From Leptolyngbya sp. FACHB-261 (GTDB taxonomy: Bacteria > Cyanobacteriota > Cyanobacteriia > FACHB-261), in the NCBI RefSeq assembly GCF_014696065.1, contig NZ_JACJPL010000031.1, positions 248,001 to 312,000 of the forward strand: a stretch of DNA of 64,000 bases. Direction: 5' to 3'. The notes under the pieces are model-generated. The model saw only the letters and a program-made list of their open reading frames with translations, was not told the DNA's origin and ran no database searches. The translations under genes were made by a program, and so were the position numbers. This document shows positions 27,855 through 38,090 of this stretch, one piece after another. Position 1 is the first letter of the stretch, and each line of letters starts with the position of its first letter.

Positions 27855-30638
27855 GTGACTGTGCCCCCTTCTGATTCTCTAGCGTTGGGGTCTACCTCGT
27901 TGGACCTGGCTAGTCTATTTCCGTTTCAGCTTGATGAATTTCAGCGCTCAGCCATTGCAGCCCTGCAAGCAGGACGCTCGATTGTGGTTTGTGCTCCCAC
28001 GGGTTCCGGCAAAACCCTAATCGGTGAGTACGCAATCTATCGAGCGCTTGCTCAGGGTCGTCGGGTCTTCTACACCACCCCCCTCAAAGCACTCTCCAAC
28101 CAGAAACTGCGCGACTTCCGCAAAATGTTTGGGGCAGAGCAGGTGGGGTTACTGACCGGCGACATCTCGATCAACCGCGAAGCGCCGATTTTGGTGATGA
28201 CGACCGAAATCTTCCGCAACATGCTCTATGGCACGGCAATTGGCGAGGTCGGCACCTCGTTAGCCAGGGTCGAGGCTGTGGTCCTCGACGAGTGCCACTA
28301 CATGAACGACCGTCAGCGCGGCACGGTTTGGGAAGAGTCGATCATTTACTGCCCAGCGGAAGTTCAACTGGTAGCGCTTTCAGCCACAGTTGCCAATAGC
28401 GATCAGCTCACAGACTGGATCGATCAGGTGCACGGGCCAACTGAGCTGATTTATTCCACCTTCCGACCGGTCCCTCTGCAATTCTCCTTCTGCAATCCCA
28501 AGGGGCTGTTTCCTCTGTTGGACGGCAGTGGCACTCGGATTAACCCCAACCTCAAAGCCAACGAGCGGCATCGCAATCCCAAGTCCGGCCAACCGCGTGG
28601 CAATCGGCAGGAAGCCCCGCCGCTCGCGTTTGTACTGGATCAGTTGCGCAGCCGCGACATGCTGCCTGCGATCTACTTCATTTTCAGTCGGCGCGGCTGC
28701 GACCAAGCCGTAGCCGAATTGGGCGAGATGAGTCTGGTTAACGCAGCGGAAGCCGATCGGTTGCGTGAGCAGATCAACCATTTCCTGGAACAAAATCCTG
28801 ATGCGGGTCGCTCCGGTCAAGTTGAACCGCTGTACCGAGGCATCGCAGCGCACCATGCCGGGATTTTGCCTGCTTGGAAGGGCTTAGTTGAGGAACTGTT
28901 TCAGCAGGGCCTGATCAAAGTGGTGTTTGCCACCGAAACTCTGGCGGCGGGTATTAATATGCCAGCCCGCACCACGGTTATTTCTAGCCTGTCTAAGCGC
29001 ACCGACCGTGGCCATCGCCTACTCAACCCCTCTGAGTTTCTGCAAATGGCCGGTCGTGCTGGTCGGCGGGGCATGGACGCTCAGGGCTATGTTGTGACCG
29101 TCCAGACTCCCTTCGAAGGAGCGAAAGAGGCTGCCTATCTGTGCACGGCTGGTGCCGATCCGTTGGTCAGCCAGTTTGCTCCCAGCTACGGCATGGTCTT
29201 GAACCTGCTGCAGCGCCACACCATGGAAGAAGCCCGTTCGCTGATCGAACTCAGCTTTGGGCAGTACCTAGCGACCCTTCACTTGCGCCCACAACAGGAG
29301 CAAGTCAAGAAGCTGACTGCGGAGTTGCGCAGCCTAGAAACGCAGTTTCGCGATGTTGACCTGGAACTGGTCAATAGCTACGAAAAGCTCAAGGAGCGTC
29401 TTAAAGAAGAGCGCCGTCTGCTGAAAATTTTGGAGCAACAGGCTGAAGAACACGCCTTTCACGACCAGGTAGCCCTGCTGCAATATGCAATTTCCGGCAC
29501 GCTGCTGACCCTGGCTCCCAACGCGCAAACGCCGCAACCTCTAGAAGCCGTTCTGGTCAGCCGCATTCCCGGCCCTGGTCAGTTTCCGCTGCTAATCTGC
29601 CTAGGAGCCGATAACCGCTGGCGAGTGATTGCCGCCAATGAGGTGCTGCTGATGCATCCCGATCGGCCCCGTCTAGAGGCTGCCGATCACCTATCCCCGC
29701 CCCTAGAACTGCCGCTCAAACGTGGTTCAAGTCGCAAGGGCGATGAGCAAACAGTCGTTGTGGCCCGCAGTATTCCGCCTTTGCCCTTGCCAGATCCCTC
29801 CCCAGAGGTCCGGCAACAGCTTCAGCGCTTGGGCATGGTAGAAGACCAGATTGCCGCCCACCCAGCTCATCAATGGGCTGATCGGGGCAATCTGGCGAAG
29901 AAACAGCGTCGCTATCAACAACTGCGTCAGGAATTGGAGGTTAAGCAACGCCAGCTCGGTGCCCAGTCCCAGCGGCATTGGCGCGAATTTCTCAGTCTCG
30001 TTGAGATTTTGCAAAGCTTTGGTTGTCTGGAGCCTCTTCCAGCTGAGCCCCAGTCAGGTTCCGGACGCGCCCGAGCCCGACGTGAAGGAGAGGAAATCCA
30101 TCGTCCGCGCCAACCGGAAGGAATGGACCGATTACAGCCTACGCCGGTCGGTCAAGTGGCGGCGGCTCTGCGGGGCGACAACGAACTGTGGTTGGCGCTA
30201 GCACTGGCCTCGGGCGAACTGGACGACCTGGCTCCCCATCATCTAGCCGCAGCCGTGGCTGCGTTGGTTAGTGAAGCTGCCAGACCCGATAGTTGGGCTC
30301 AGTATCAACCTTCGGGCGAGGTGGAAGAAGCTCTCTCGGGCTTGCGTGGCATCCGGCGACAGCTCTTTCAACTACAGCGGCGTCACCAAGTGGTCATGCC
30401 AGTCTGGCTGGAGTACGACTTGGTGGGATTGGTGGAGCAATGGGCTCTGGGTTTGGACTGGCCTGACCTGATTGGCGGCACAAGTCTAGATGAAGGAGAT
30501 GTGGTGCGGATGATGCGGCGAACTCTAGATCTTCTGGCTCAGTTACCTCACACGCCTCACCTGAACGAAGTCCTAAGACAAAATGCCCAACGAGCAATCC
30601 AGCTCATTGACCGTTTTCCTGTGAACGAGGTAGTTTGA
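27855..30638 (+). CDS. Ski2-like DEAD/DEAH-box RNA helicase
   Basis: 927 residues. Motif I is APTGSGKT (47-54), Ia TTPLKALSNQK, motif II DECHYMND (145-152), motif III SATVAN, motif V FATETLAAGINMPARTT, and motif VI QMAGRAGRRGMD. The C-terminal half has the DSHCT-like region of Ski2/Mtr4 relatives. Such proteins act on RNA; the cyanobacterial member is not well characterised. GTG start at 27855. It is coupled to the downstream gene by a TGATG overlap at 30636-30640. Confidence 0.93.
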   Translation: MTVPPSDSLALGSTSLDLASLFPFQLDEFQRSAIAALQAGRSIVVCAPTGSGKTLIGEYAIYRALAQGRRVFYTTPLKALSNQKLRDFRKMFGAEQVGLLTGDISINREAPILVMTTEIFRNMLYGTAIGEVGTSLARVEAVVLDECHYMNDRQRGTVWEESIIYCPAEVQLVALSATVANSDQLTDWIDQVHGPTELIYSTFRPVPLQFSFCNPKGLFPLLDGSGTRINPNLKANERHRNPKSGQPRGNRQEAPPLAFVLDQLRSRDMLPAIYFIFSRRGCDQAVAELGEMSLVNAAEADRLREQINHFLEQNPDAGRSGQVEPLYRGIAAHHAGILPAWKGLVEELFQQGLIKVVFATETLAAGINMPARTTVISSLSKRTDRGHRLLNPSEFLQMAGRAGRRGMDAQGYVVTVQTPFEGAKEAAYLCTAGADPLVSQFAPSYGMVLNLLQRHTMEEARSLIELSFGQYLATLHLRPQQEQVKKLTAELRSLETQFRDVDLELVNSYEKLKERLKEERRLLKILEQQAEEHAFHDQVALLQYAISGTLLTLAPNAQTPQPLEAVLVSRIPGPGQFPLLICLGADNRWRVIAANEVLLMHPDRPRLEAADHLSPPLELPLKRGSSRKGDEQTVVVARSIPPLPLPDPSPEVRQQLQRLGMVEDQIAAHPAHQWADRGNLAKKQRRYQQLRQELEVKQRQLGAQSQRHWREFLSLVEILQSFGCLEPLPAEPQSGSGRARARREGEEIHRPRQPEGMDRLQPTPVGQVAAALRGDNELWLALALASGELDDLAPHHLAAAVAALVSEAARPDSWAQYQPSGEVEEALSGLRGIRRQLFQLQRRHQVVMPVWLEYDLVGLVEQWALGLDWPDLIGGTSLDEGDVVRMMRRTLDLLAQLPHTPHLNEVLRQNAQRAIQLIDRFPVNEVV

Positions 30639-33600
30639 TGCCGCTCGATCGTCAAGTCTGGCGCAGGAGAGGACTCCTGTCTGCCTGCACTGTTCTGACT
30701 CTAAATTCTTTGGGCGCAGGGCTGGGTGCATCTGCATCTGAGCCACCTGTTTTCCCTATCGAGGCCAATGCCTCCGCTTCGGTCATAGCTCAGACTCCAG
30801 GGGACACTGCCGAAACCCTGGTTCTGGGTGTGGTCCGGAGTAACGATACAACTCAATGGTCTGACGTTCAAGCCCGCCTGACCCGGACTGGCGTGGCCTA
30901 TCGAGTTGTGGAGCCAGAGCAATTCCAGACCCTGCAAGCGCTACAGACCCTTTTGGGTAACCAGGGCGTACTGTTTTTGCCCAACCAATCGCTGTTGAGT
31001 GCTGAGCAAGTTGAAGTTTTGCGCCAGTGGCTACAAGGCGGTGGCCGCCTGATTGTCAGTGGTCCTGTGGGTAGCCGCTCGTCGCAGTTTGTACAGCAGT
31101 CCTTGCGCAGTTTACTGGGAGCTTACTGGTCATCTAGCCTGGATCGCAGTGCAGGTCTATCGGTTCGGCGCGAGTTTCAGTCTCGTTGGGGCGGGACGGC
31201 AGATACCCCCCCAGAGGCTGGCTTGCAGGGGGGCGTTTTGATTCCCACGGGTCTCGATAGCCAAACAGTCGCTGCCTGGGATCAGCAGGGAAAGCCGCCT
31301 GCGGTCGTGGCCACCCAGCAAGTTGCATTTCTTGGCTGGCAATGGGGAACCAATACCCCAATCATGGCGAACTCAGATGGCCGCTGGTTGCGGGCAGCGT
31401 TAGGTTACTTTGGGGCAGACCGGCTGGCTCAGAGTGCGCCGGTGCAGTCCGTTCGTCCGGAACTGGGGCTTGCATCAACCCCCAACCGCATTCAGCTGGG
31501 CACTCCCGGAACTAGCCCCGGAACCAGCCCCGCAACCAGTCCTGTAGCTAGACCCCTAACTAGACCTGTCCCTGGCCCTGTAGCTACCCCAACGGCTAGC
31601 CGTCGGACACCCACCTTGGCAGAACTGCGACAGTCGCGAACCGCCCCGACTCCATCCCGTCGCGCCGAGCGTCGCACACCGACCCTAGCAGAATTGCGAG
31701 GCCTGCGACTTGGTGCTGCTCCGGCCAGCCGTCGAGCGATCAACGATGTACTGGGAACTGCTTCATCGCCGTCTCAGCAGGTTCAACCGACTGAAGACAC
31801 TGATATTTTGGATCCGAGCTGGATGCAGCCGGAGCCTGTGCCAGCTCCAATTACACCGATCAGCCCCCTGGAATCAATCGCCCTGCGCCGAGAGTTATCG
31901 GAACTGCTAGGCCGAGTTGAGAGTGCCCTGGTCAGCCGCGTCGCCAGTAATGCCTCAACTTCAGCAGTTCTACCTGCTGCCGATGATCAGGCGCTCGACC
32001 AGGCTCGACGTTTTTTGCAAGACTTCCCTAAGTTAGTCACAGCCGGTCAGTACGCTGAGGCCCGGTTGCAATGGGCTGCAACCCGCGATAGTTTACGCGC
32101 CATTTATCCGACAGAGCAGCTGACAGCCTTGCCAGAAGTCCGAGCTATCTGGTTGGACCGGGGCACGATTGTGGAAGCGGGCTCTGAGGCAGGTCTGACT
32201 CGGGTCTTTGACCGACTGGCCGCCGCTGGAGTCAACACCGTCTTTTTTGAGACGATGAATGCGGGTTATCCTATTTACCCTAGCCAAGTTGCCCCAGAGC
32301 AGAATCCACTGACACGCGGTTGGGATCCCCTGGCGGCGGCTGTGCGCTTAGCTCACGAGCGCAAGATGGAGCTGCATGCCTGGGTCTGGGTCTTCGCTGC
32401 TGGCAATGACCGCCACAACGCGCTGCTGGGCTTACCCGCCAACTACCCCGGTCCACTGATTGCCCGCAATCCCGGCTGGGCCAATTTCGACAACCGGGGC
32501 AGCTTAGTGCCGCCGGGACAGGGAAAACCCTTTTTAGACCCAGCAAACCCACAGGTGCGCAGCTTTCTGCTGCGGCTATTCCGCGAAATTGCTACCAATT
32601 ACAAGGTGGATGGCTTGCACCTGGACTATATCCGCTATCCGTTCCAAGACCCTGGCGCTAGGCGTACCTATGGTTACGGTCAAGCGGCACGAGAGCAATT
32701 CCGGCAAATTAGCGGTGTTGATCCACTAACGATTACGCCTGCTGACCGCTCACTGTGGTGGTTGTGGACCGAGTTCCGCACCGAGCAAGTCAATCAGTTT
32801 GTGGCTGAGACCGCCCGCATGGTGCGCAGTGTCCGTCCCAGCCTAATCCTGTCGGCTGCGGTGTTTCCACTTCCTGAACACGACCGCACCCTGGAGTTGC
32901 AACAGCATTGGGAAACCTGGGCGCGTAAGGGAGACATTGACTTACTGGTGCCCATGACCTATGCGCTAAGCACCACCCGCTTACAGGCATTGGTAGAACC
33001 GTCGCTGGCTCAGGTCCGACAGGCTCCGGTGCTGTTCTTACCCAGCCTGAAGCTGTTAAATCTACCCGAAGCCGAGTTTATCGACCAACTCCAAAGCGTA
33101 CGTGACTTGCCTGCTGGGGGCTATTCTCTATTTGCCGCGGCTCATCTAAGCGATGGTTTGCAGCAGATCCTCTCGCCAATAGCTTCAACGGCCTGCCCCA
33201 CGGGTGCAACAACCCCAGTTGCCAGCACCGCTAGTCCCGCTGCTTGTACACCAGCAGGCTTAGATGCAGACGGCAGCATCGTGCCCTATCGTCAGCCATT
33301 TGCCGCAGCCCAAGCTCGGTTTAAGGGCTTACGACGCGAGTGGGACTATCTGAATCGCAATAACCAACTTTGGATCCGCGATAACGAACGCACGGCTTGG
33401 CGTGAGCAAGCCACCACGCTAGATTCGGCCTTGGGAGCCCTAACGCGCACGCCATCTCGGGCCAATCTAGAGACGGCTCGCACAGCCCTAGCGCAGATGC
33501 GCACAGGGCTGAACCGCTGGATGCGTCTGGATGCGCTGGAGCGGCCCTACCGCCTGCGGACCTGGCAGAACCGGCTCGAAGCCCTTGACGCTTTACTGCG

Positions 33601-33688
33601 TTTTGGCGAACGCACGACCATAGCCCGGTCGAATCGAACCAATCAGGTCAGCGCTGACCCTCAAGCGGAAGTCAGAGTCTGGCCATAA
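30638..33688 (+). CDS. Family-10-like glycosylhydrolase (GHL10), exported
   Basis: 1016 residues. The N-terminus (RRRGLLSACTVLTLNSLGAGLGASA) is a signal peptide. An N-terminal region (~60-260) resembles a flavodoxin or GATase-like domain, GVVRSNDTTQWSDVQ to LFLPNQSLLSAEQVEVLRQW. A Pro/Thr/Arg-rich linker follows, holding two copies of RTPTLAELR. The TIM barrel runs from PEVRAIWLDRGTIVEAGS (~500) to about 850: NTVFFETMNAGYPIYPS, ELHAWVWVFAAGNDRHN, VDGLHLDYIRYPFQDPG and ILSAAVFPLP. This matches the GHL10/DUF187 family; the substrate, possibly an envelope polysaccharide, is unknown. The ATG overlaps the helicase TGA by one base. Confidence 0.9.
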   Translation: MPLDRQVWRRRGLLSACTVLTLNSLGAGLGASASEPPVFPIEANASASVIAQTPGDTAETLVLGVVRSNDTTQWSDVQARLTRTGVAYRVVEPEQFQTLQALQTLLGNQGVLFLPNQSLLSAEQVEVLRQWLQGGGRLIVSGPVGSRSSQFVQQSLRSLLGAYWSSSLDRSAGLSVRREFQSRWGGTADTPPEAGLQGGVLIPTGLDSQTVAAWDQQGKPPAVVATQQVAFLGWQWGTNTPIMANSDGRWLRAALGYFGADRLAQSAPVQSVRPELGLASTPNRIQLGTPGTSPGTSPATSPVARPLTRPVPGPVATPTASRRTPTLAELRQSRTAPTPSRRAERRTPTLAELRGLRLGAAPASRRAINDVLGTASSPSQQVQPTEDTDILDPSWMQPEPVPAPITPISPLESIALRRELSELLGRVESALVSRVASNASTSAVLPAADDQALDQARRFLQDFPKLVTAGQYAEARLQWAATRDSLRAIYPTEQLTALPEVRAIWLDRGTIVEAGSEAGLTRVFDRLAAAGVNTVFFETMNAGYPIYPSQVAPEQNPLTRGWDPLAAAVRLAHERKMELHAWVWVFAAGNDRHNALLGLPANYPGPLIARNPGWANFDNRGSLVPPGQGKPFLDPANPQVRSFLLRLFREIATNYKVDGLHLDYIRYPFQDPGARRTYGYGQAAREQFRQISGVDPLTITPADRSLWWLWTEFRTEQVNQFVAETARMVRSVRPSLILSAAVFPLPEHDRTLELQQHWETWARKGDIDLLVPMTYALSTTRLQALVEPSLAQVRQAPVLFLPSLKLLNLPEAEFIDQLQSVRDLPAGGYSLFAAAHLSDGLQQILSPIASTACPTGATTPVASTASPAACTPAGLDADGSIVPYRQPFAAAQARFKGLRREWDYLNRNNQLWIRDNERTAWREQATTLDSALGALTRTPSRANLETARTALAQMRTGLNRWMRLDALERPYRLRTWQNRLEALDALLRFGERTTIARSNRTNQVSADPQAEVRVWP

Positions 33689-34335
33689 ACGCAACCCTCC
33701 CGCAGCACACAGGCTTGACAGCGAGGTTTTTGAGCTTTGCAAGTCTGACGTCCGTGCTGAATGAGCAGAACGTGGAAGGGATACACCTGCTCGGGTTGTA
33801 GTTGGGCTTGAAGCGCCTGGTGGACAGCAACGCCGCGCTGACGGCTAGGCGCAATCAACCCGAGCCGAGTCGCCACTCGATGAACATGAGTATCCACTGG
33901 CAGGACAGGCGCCCCGCAGTGGAACATCAACACGCAGGCAGCAGTCTTGGGACCGATGCCCGGCAGTGATATGAGATAAGCCCAGGCTTTTTCTGGGGGC
34001 CATGCACAGAGGAAGTGGCCTTCGATGTCCTGCTGGTCTTGCCAGAAGCGGGCTAGAGTAGTACTAATGTACTGAGCCTTTGTCCGGGCCAGGCCGCAAA
34101 CCCGGATTGTGGCTTCAAGTTCTAGGCGAGGAAGATGCAACAGCTCACGGGTGTCGGGGAAGCGCTGCTTCAGGGCCGCAAAAGCGCGGCCACTGTTGGT
34201 ATCGGTGGTGTTCTGGCTGAGAATAGTGCCAATCAACTCATCGGTGGGGGTCCGCCCAGGGTCGGGCGGGACCCAGGTGCGGGGACCATAGGCAAGTTCG
34301 AGACGCGTTAGGATCCAAGCGATCCACTCACTCAA
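33661..34335 (-). CDS. nth: Endonuclease III (DNA glycosylase/AP lyase)
   Basis: 224 residues. The helix-hairpin-helix LPGIGPKTAACVLMF carries the catalytic Lys ~130, and LPVDTHVHRVATRLGL the Asp ~148. The C-terminal iron-sulfur loop has four Cys with spacing C-x6-C-x2-C-x5-C (CKAQKPRCQACVLREGC). This fits a [4Fe-4S] HhH-GPD enzyme that removes oxidised pyrimidines and nicks AP sites. It lies 4 bases overlapping the response regulator at 34332 and its 3' end overlaps the GHL10 gene by 28 bases in the convergent direction. Confidence 0.93.
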   Translation of the reverse strand: MSEWIAWILTRLELAYGPRTWVPPDPGRTPTDELIGTILSQNTTDTNSGRAFAALKQRFPDTRELLHLPRLELEATIRVCGLARTKAQYISTTLARFWQDQQDIEGHFLCAWPPEKAWAYLISLPGIGPKTAACVLMFHCGAPVLPVDTHVHRVATRLGLIAPSRQRGVAVHQALQAQLQPEQVYPFHVLLIQHGRQTCKAQKPRCQACVLREGCVYGQTLTSA

Positions 34336-34724
34336 GGTAGAACCGAGAGAACTTGATCTACAAATTGCTGGTGATCAACTACCGGTTTAGAGATATAGTC
34401 ATCAGCGCCACTCGCTTTCAAGAAGTTTTCTCGATCTCCTTGCATCGCGTGAGCTGTCACCAAAATAATCGGCAGTTTAGCCGTAACGGGGTCCGCTTTA
34501 AGCATCTGCGTGATCTTAATACCATCAACCGATTTGCCTTGGTAAGTGCTGTGGGCTAGGGAAACATCCATCAAAATGACGTCTATTTCGCCCGCACGCG
34601 CAATGGTCATCACTTCCTCAACATCCTCTGTGTGTCTAACCTCCAGGCCGCCCCGTTTGGTCAGAATCTTGGAAAAGACGCGAGCATTAATCGGGTCATC
34701 TTCCACAATCAAGACAGTGGTCAT
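34332..34724 (-). CDS. Single-domain response regulator
   Basis: 130 residues, receiver domain only. The acidic pair is EDD (8-10), the phosphoacceptor Asp ~53 in VILMDVSLAHSTYQGK, Thr ~90 in ILVTAHAMQGD, and Lys ~113 in YISKPVV. The sequence VEDDPINARVF resembles the receivers of cyanobacterial hybrid kinases and of Rcp-like proteins. Its 3' end overlaps nth by 4 bases, so the two are probably translated from one mRNA. The cognate kinase is not here. Confidence 0.9.
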   Translation of the reverse strand: MTTVLIVEDDPINARVFSKILTKRGGLEVRHTEDVEEVMTIARAGEIDVILMDVSLAHSTYQGKSVDGIKITQMLKADPVTAKLPIILVTAHAMQGDRENFLKASGADDYISKPVVDHQQFVDQVLSVLP

Positions 34725-34787
34725 GGTGCCTCGCAGCTTGTTCTGGCTATTACTACTGTTATCTGAAGACGAAAGAAGGAAGTGCTC

Positions 34788-37250
34788 ATGGCCAAGCAGT
34801 TAAATCTGCAAGAGGGTAAGGTAATCGCCACTGCCTTGCACACCGAAATGCAGCAGTCCTATCTCGAATATGCCATGAGTGTGATCGTGGGGCGGGCACT
34901 GCCAGATGTTCGCGATGGCCTTAAACCAGTCCACCGTCGCATCCTCTACGCAATGCACGAGCTGGGGTTGACTCCTGATCGGCCCTATCGTAAGTGCGCT
35001 CGTGTGGTTGGCGATGTGCTCGGCAAGTATCACCCGCATGGTGATCAGTCGGTCTATGACGCCCTCGTGCGATTGGTACAAGACTTCTCCAGTCGATATC
35101 CATTGCTGGCTGGCCATGGCAATTTTGGCTCAGTAGACAACGATCCGCCAGCAGCAATGCGCTACACGGAGTGTCGTCTAGCTGGGATGGGCCATGAGGT
35201 CTTGCTGGACAACATCAGTGAGGCCACAGTTGACTTCACCGATAACTTCGATGGCTCCCAACAAGAGCCTACAGTGCTACCCGCTCAGTTGCCGATTCTG
35301 CTCCTGAATGGTTCATCAGGCATTGCAGTGGGCATGGCGACTAACGTGCCGCCTCACAACCTAAATGAGTTGGTAGATGGGCTGATTGCCCTGATCGACA
35401 ACCCAGAGCTACCCGATGAACGGTTGCTAGAGCTCATTCCCGGTCCTGACTTTCCCACAGGTGGCGAAATTGTGGGTCAGGAGGGCATTCGGGATGCCTA
35501 TACCACCGGTCGTGGTTCGATTACTCTACGGGGCAGAGCCGAGGTCGAAGAAATTCAGCCCGGACGGGGACGGCATCGGCGCACCGCGGTTGTGATTACC
35601 GAGTTTCCCTTTCAGGTCAGCCGCGATAGCTGGATCGAAAAAGTGGCTGACTTGGTTAACCAGGGACGTCTAGACGGCATCGCTGACATCCGCAACGAGT
35701 CAGATCGGGACGGCACCCGCGTGGTGATCGAGCTGCGCCGAGAAGCCAATCCACAAAAAGTTCTCAACAGTCTGTACAAGCTGACGCCGCTGCAGGTTAA
35801 CTTCGGGGCAATTTTGCTGGCTCTCGACGACAACCAGCCGCGTCAGATGAGCCTGCGGGAACTGCTCACTCAGTTTCTCAACTTCCGCATCGAGACCTTG
35901 ACCCGGCTGTACAGCCACGAGCAGGAGCAAAAGCGGGCTCGGGCGCATGTGGTGGAGGGGCTGTTGCGGGCTCTGTCTGACCTCGATACGGTGATCGATC
36001 TGCTGCGTCACGCGCCAGATGGCTCAACCGCTAAAGTTCAGCTGCAAGAGCGGCTCAACCTCAGCGACCGGCAGGCAAGCGAAATTCTGGCCATGCCCTT
36101 GCGCCGTCTCACCGGGTTAGAGCGCCAGAACCTACAGACCGAATTTCAAGAACTCAACGGCCGGCTTCGGGAGCTGGAGCGTCTGCTGGGCAGCCGCAAC
36201 GAGTTGCTGAAAGTGCTCAAGAAAGACCTGCGTGGGCTCAAACGCAAACACGGCGATCAGCGACGCACCGTGATTAGCGGAGCCGTCACTGTCTCCTTTG
36301 AGGAAGAGCACGAAGACATTCCCGATGTGCCCTCGCTGCTGCAGTTCACCCACCGAGGCTATGTGCGACGCTCTGAAGTGGGACCGAGACGGGGCCGACC
36401 GCCCAAGGAGGTCAACCCTGAGGAAGCGGAAGATTTTGTTGTGGAAACTCAGGTCGGCAGTAGTCGGGATGATCTGTTGCTACTGACCCGGAGCGGCCGT
36501 GCATTCTCATTGAAGGTAGCCGAGGTGCCACTGACCAGCGGACGCTCTCGCGGGACTCCGTTGATTGGCCTGCTACCTCAGGGCGAACCAATTGTGGCTC
36601 GGTTTACGGAAGGAACCTACAGTGAAAGCACCTGCCTACTCCTACTAACGCGGCAGGGACGGATCAAGCGGGTGCCGCTGGCAGAGTTCAACGAGTTGAC
36701 CGGACGCGGCTTGAGCACCTTGAAGCTCAAAGATGACGACGAACTAATTTGGGCAGCCCGGGTGCATACCGGCGACCAAGTAGTACTAGCAACCTCAGGC
36801 GGGCGATTACTGCGCTTGATGGCTGATGAAGAGCAGATTCCCTTAATGGGTCGTACGGCGATGGGTAACCAGGCTCTGCGCCTGCGCCAAGGGGAGGGCT
36901 TGATCGGAGCAGCGGTCGTTCGTGAATCAACTGAGTTAGCGTTGGTCACGCAGAAGGGCTACGCCAAGCGGCTGCGCGCCAGTCTCTTGCGTCTCTCGCA
37001 ACGCGGTGATCTCGGTGTTCAGGTGCTGCCATTCAGTCTCAAAACCGATGCACTTATGGGCATTGCTGCTGTCACCCCCGAAACGGAACTGCTACTGACC
37101 ACCGATGCCCCTCGCTTACTGCGCTTATCGGCCCAAACAATACCGCCGCTAGGCCGAGACGCAGAGGGACGTCGTGTGGTTCAAACCAACAAAAGTGAAA
37201 AGCTAACCGAGCTAACGGTGATGGCAGTCGAAGTGGGACCTGAAGGGTAG
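34788..37250 (+). CDS. DNA gyrase/topoisomerase IV subunit A
   Basis: 820 residues from the ATG at 34788, preceded by GAAGGAAG. The breakage-reunion domain is complete: [44 protein letters not shown] (83-91) and catalytic Tyr ~126 in [13 protein letters not shown]-terminal beta-pinwheel repeats follow ([61 protein letters not shown]). At the site of the GyrA box the sequence reads PRRGRPPKE, not QRRGGKG. The QRDR Ser83 equivalent is Gln. Cyanobacteria often carry a second GyrA/ParC-like subunit, and this may be it. Confidence 0.9.
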   Translation: MAKQLNLQEGKVIATALHTEMQQSYLEYAMSVIVGRALPDVRDGLKPVHRRILYAMHELGLTPDRPYRKCARVVGDVLGKYHPHGDQSVYDALVRLVQDFSSRYPLLAGHGNFGSVDNDPPAAMRYTECRLAGMGHEVLLDNISEATVDFTDNFDGSQQEPTVLPAQLPILLLNGSSGIAVGMATNVPPHNLNELVDGLIALIDNPELPDERLLELIPGPDFPTGGEIVGQEGIRDAYTTGRGSITLRGRAEVEEIQPGRGRHRRTAVVITEFPFQVSRDSWIEKVADLVNQGRLDGIADIRNESDRDGTRVVIELRREANPQKVLNSLYKLTPLQVNFGAILLALDDNQPRQMSLRELLTQFLNFRIETLTRLYSHEQEQKRARAHVVEGLLRALSDLDTVIDLLRHAPDGSTAKVQLQERLNLSDRQASEILAMPLRRLTGLERQNLQTEFQELNGRLRELERLLGSRNELLKVLKKDLRGLKRKHGDQRRTVISGAVTVSFEEEHEDIPDVPSLLQFTHRGYVRRSEVGPRRGRPPKEVNPEEAEDFVVETQVGSSRDDLLLLTRSGRAFSLKVAEVPLTSGRSRGTPLIGLLPQGEPIVARFTEGTYSESTCLLLLTRQGRIKRVPLAEFNELTGRGLSTLKLKDDDELIWAARVHTGDQVVLATSGGRLLRLMADEEQIPLMGRTAMGNQALRLRQGEGLIGAAVVRESTELALVTQKGYAKRLRASLLRLSQRGDLGVQVLPFSLKTDALMGIAAVTPETELLLTTDAPRLLRLSAQTIPPLGRDAEGRRVVQTNKSEKLTELTVMAVEVGPEG

Positions 37251-37313
37251 GCAGTTGCATGAGTTCTGCATAAGCTTATGACTTCAGACCACCACTGGCT
37301 TTCCTCGGTTCTG

Positions 37314-38063
37314 ATGCCGCAGCGCTTCAGAGCGCTTTGCTTGCTGCTCTTGAGCCTGGTTTTGATCCAGAGTTGTCGTCCAGAAGACCCGCCGCTCTCA
37401 GGAGCAGAAGTAACGCCAGTTAAGCTTCAAGATGCCGATGAAGGCCAGGATCTGGCCAATTATTTGATCAACTTTCCCCACTACCCTGGCGCAACCCCCT
37501 ATCGGCTCGGCCTAGGTCCTCTATCCGGGGAGCAGGTCATTTGGAGCGACCAAACTCCTGACGACCCCAAACAGGTGCAGCAGTACCTCCTAAAGGCCCT
37601 AGTGCTCAATGGCTATAGCGTCTTACCTGTCGCCAGTTCTGAGCAGGGAGTGATTGCTGCCGTGTCGCGCCAGAGCGTTCGGCGTTATCTGTTCGTAGGC
37701 TTGCAAAATCCTACCGTCATTTCCCTACAGGACTTACCCAGCCTAGATGCACAGGTAGACCGACGGCGTTTCGTCCAAGAATTTCCCAAGTATCCGAGAG
37801 CAGCTGAGGCGGCAAAGCCCAATTCGAAAACGGGTCTGATTTGGTCAATTGCCAGCCGCGATAGCGCTCAGATGGTGCAGGAGTTTTACCAAACTCAACT
37901 GGCACGGCGCGGCTTTACCCTCCTGTCTCGCAGCAATTCCGGTGGAAGTATTCGGTTCGAGGTTAGCCGCTACCGGCAGCGCTATGACCTGCTAATTAGT
38001 GGCAACTCGCCCACACAGATTGTGTTGCAGGAACCTCAGACTGAGGCATCTATGGCACAGTAG
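37314..38063 (+). CDS. Putative lipoprotein, unknown
   Basis: About 249 residues from the ATG at 37314; an ATG at 37278 adds 12. The N-terminus is RFRALCLLLLSLVLIQSC, a signal peptide ending in a lipobox-like LIQSC. The body has two similar segments: one from NYLINFPHYPGATPYR to GLQNPTVI and one from FVQEFPKYPRAAEAAK to IVLQE. Both hold a [FY]P-[HK]YP-A motif and a helix-strand pattern (QQYLLKALVLNGYSVL and VQEFYQTQLARRGFTLL). It looks like a duplicated alpha/beta fold on the outer side of a membrane. No named family recognised. Confidence 0.7.
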   Translation: MPQRFRALCLLLLSLVLIQSCRPEDPPLSGAEVTPVKLQDADEGQDLANYLINFPHYPGATPYRLGLGPLSGEQVIWSDQTPDDPKQVQQYLLKALVLNGYSVLPVASSEQGVIAAVSRQSVRRYLFVGLQNPTVISLQDLPSLDAQVDRRRFVQEFPKYPRAAEAAKPNSKTGLIWSIASRDSAQMVQEFYQTQLARRGFTLLSRSNSGGSIRFEVSRYRQRYDLLISGNSPTQIVLQEPQTEASMAQ

Positions 38064-38090
38064 AGCACAAAGCGTGAGGGCAGTGAGGCG

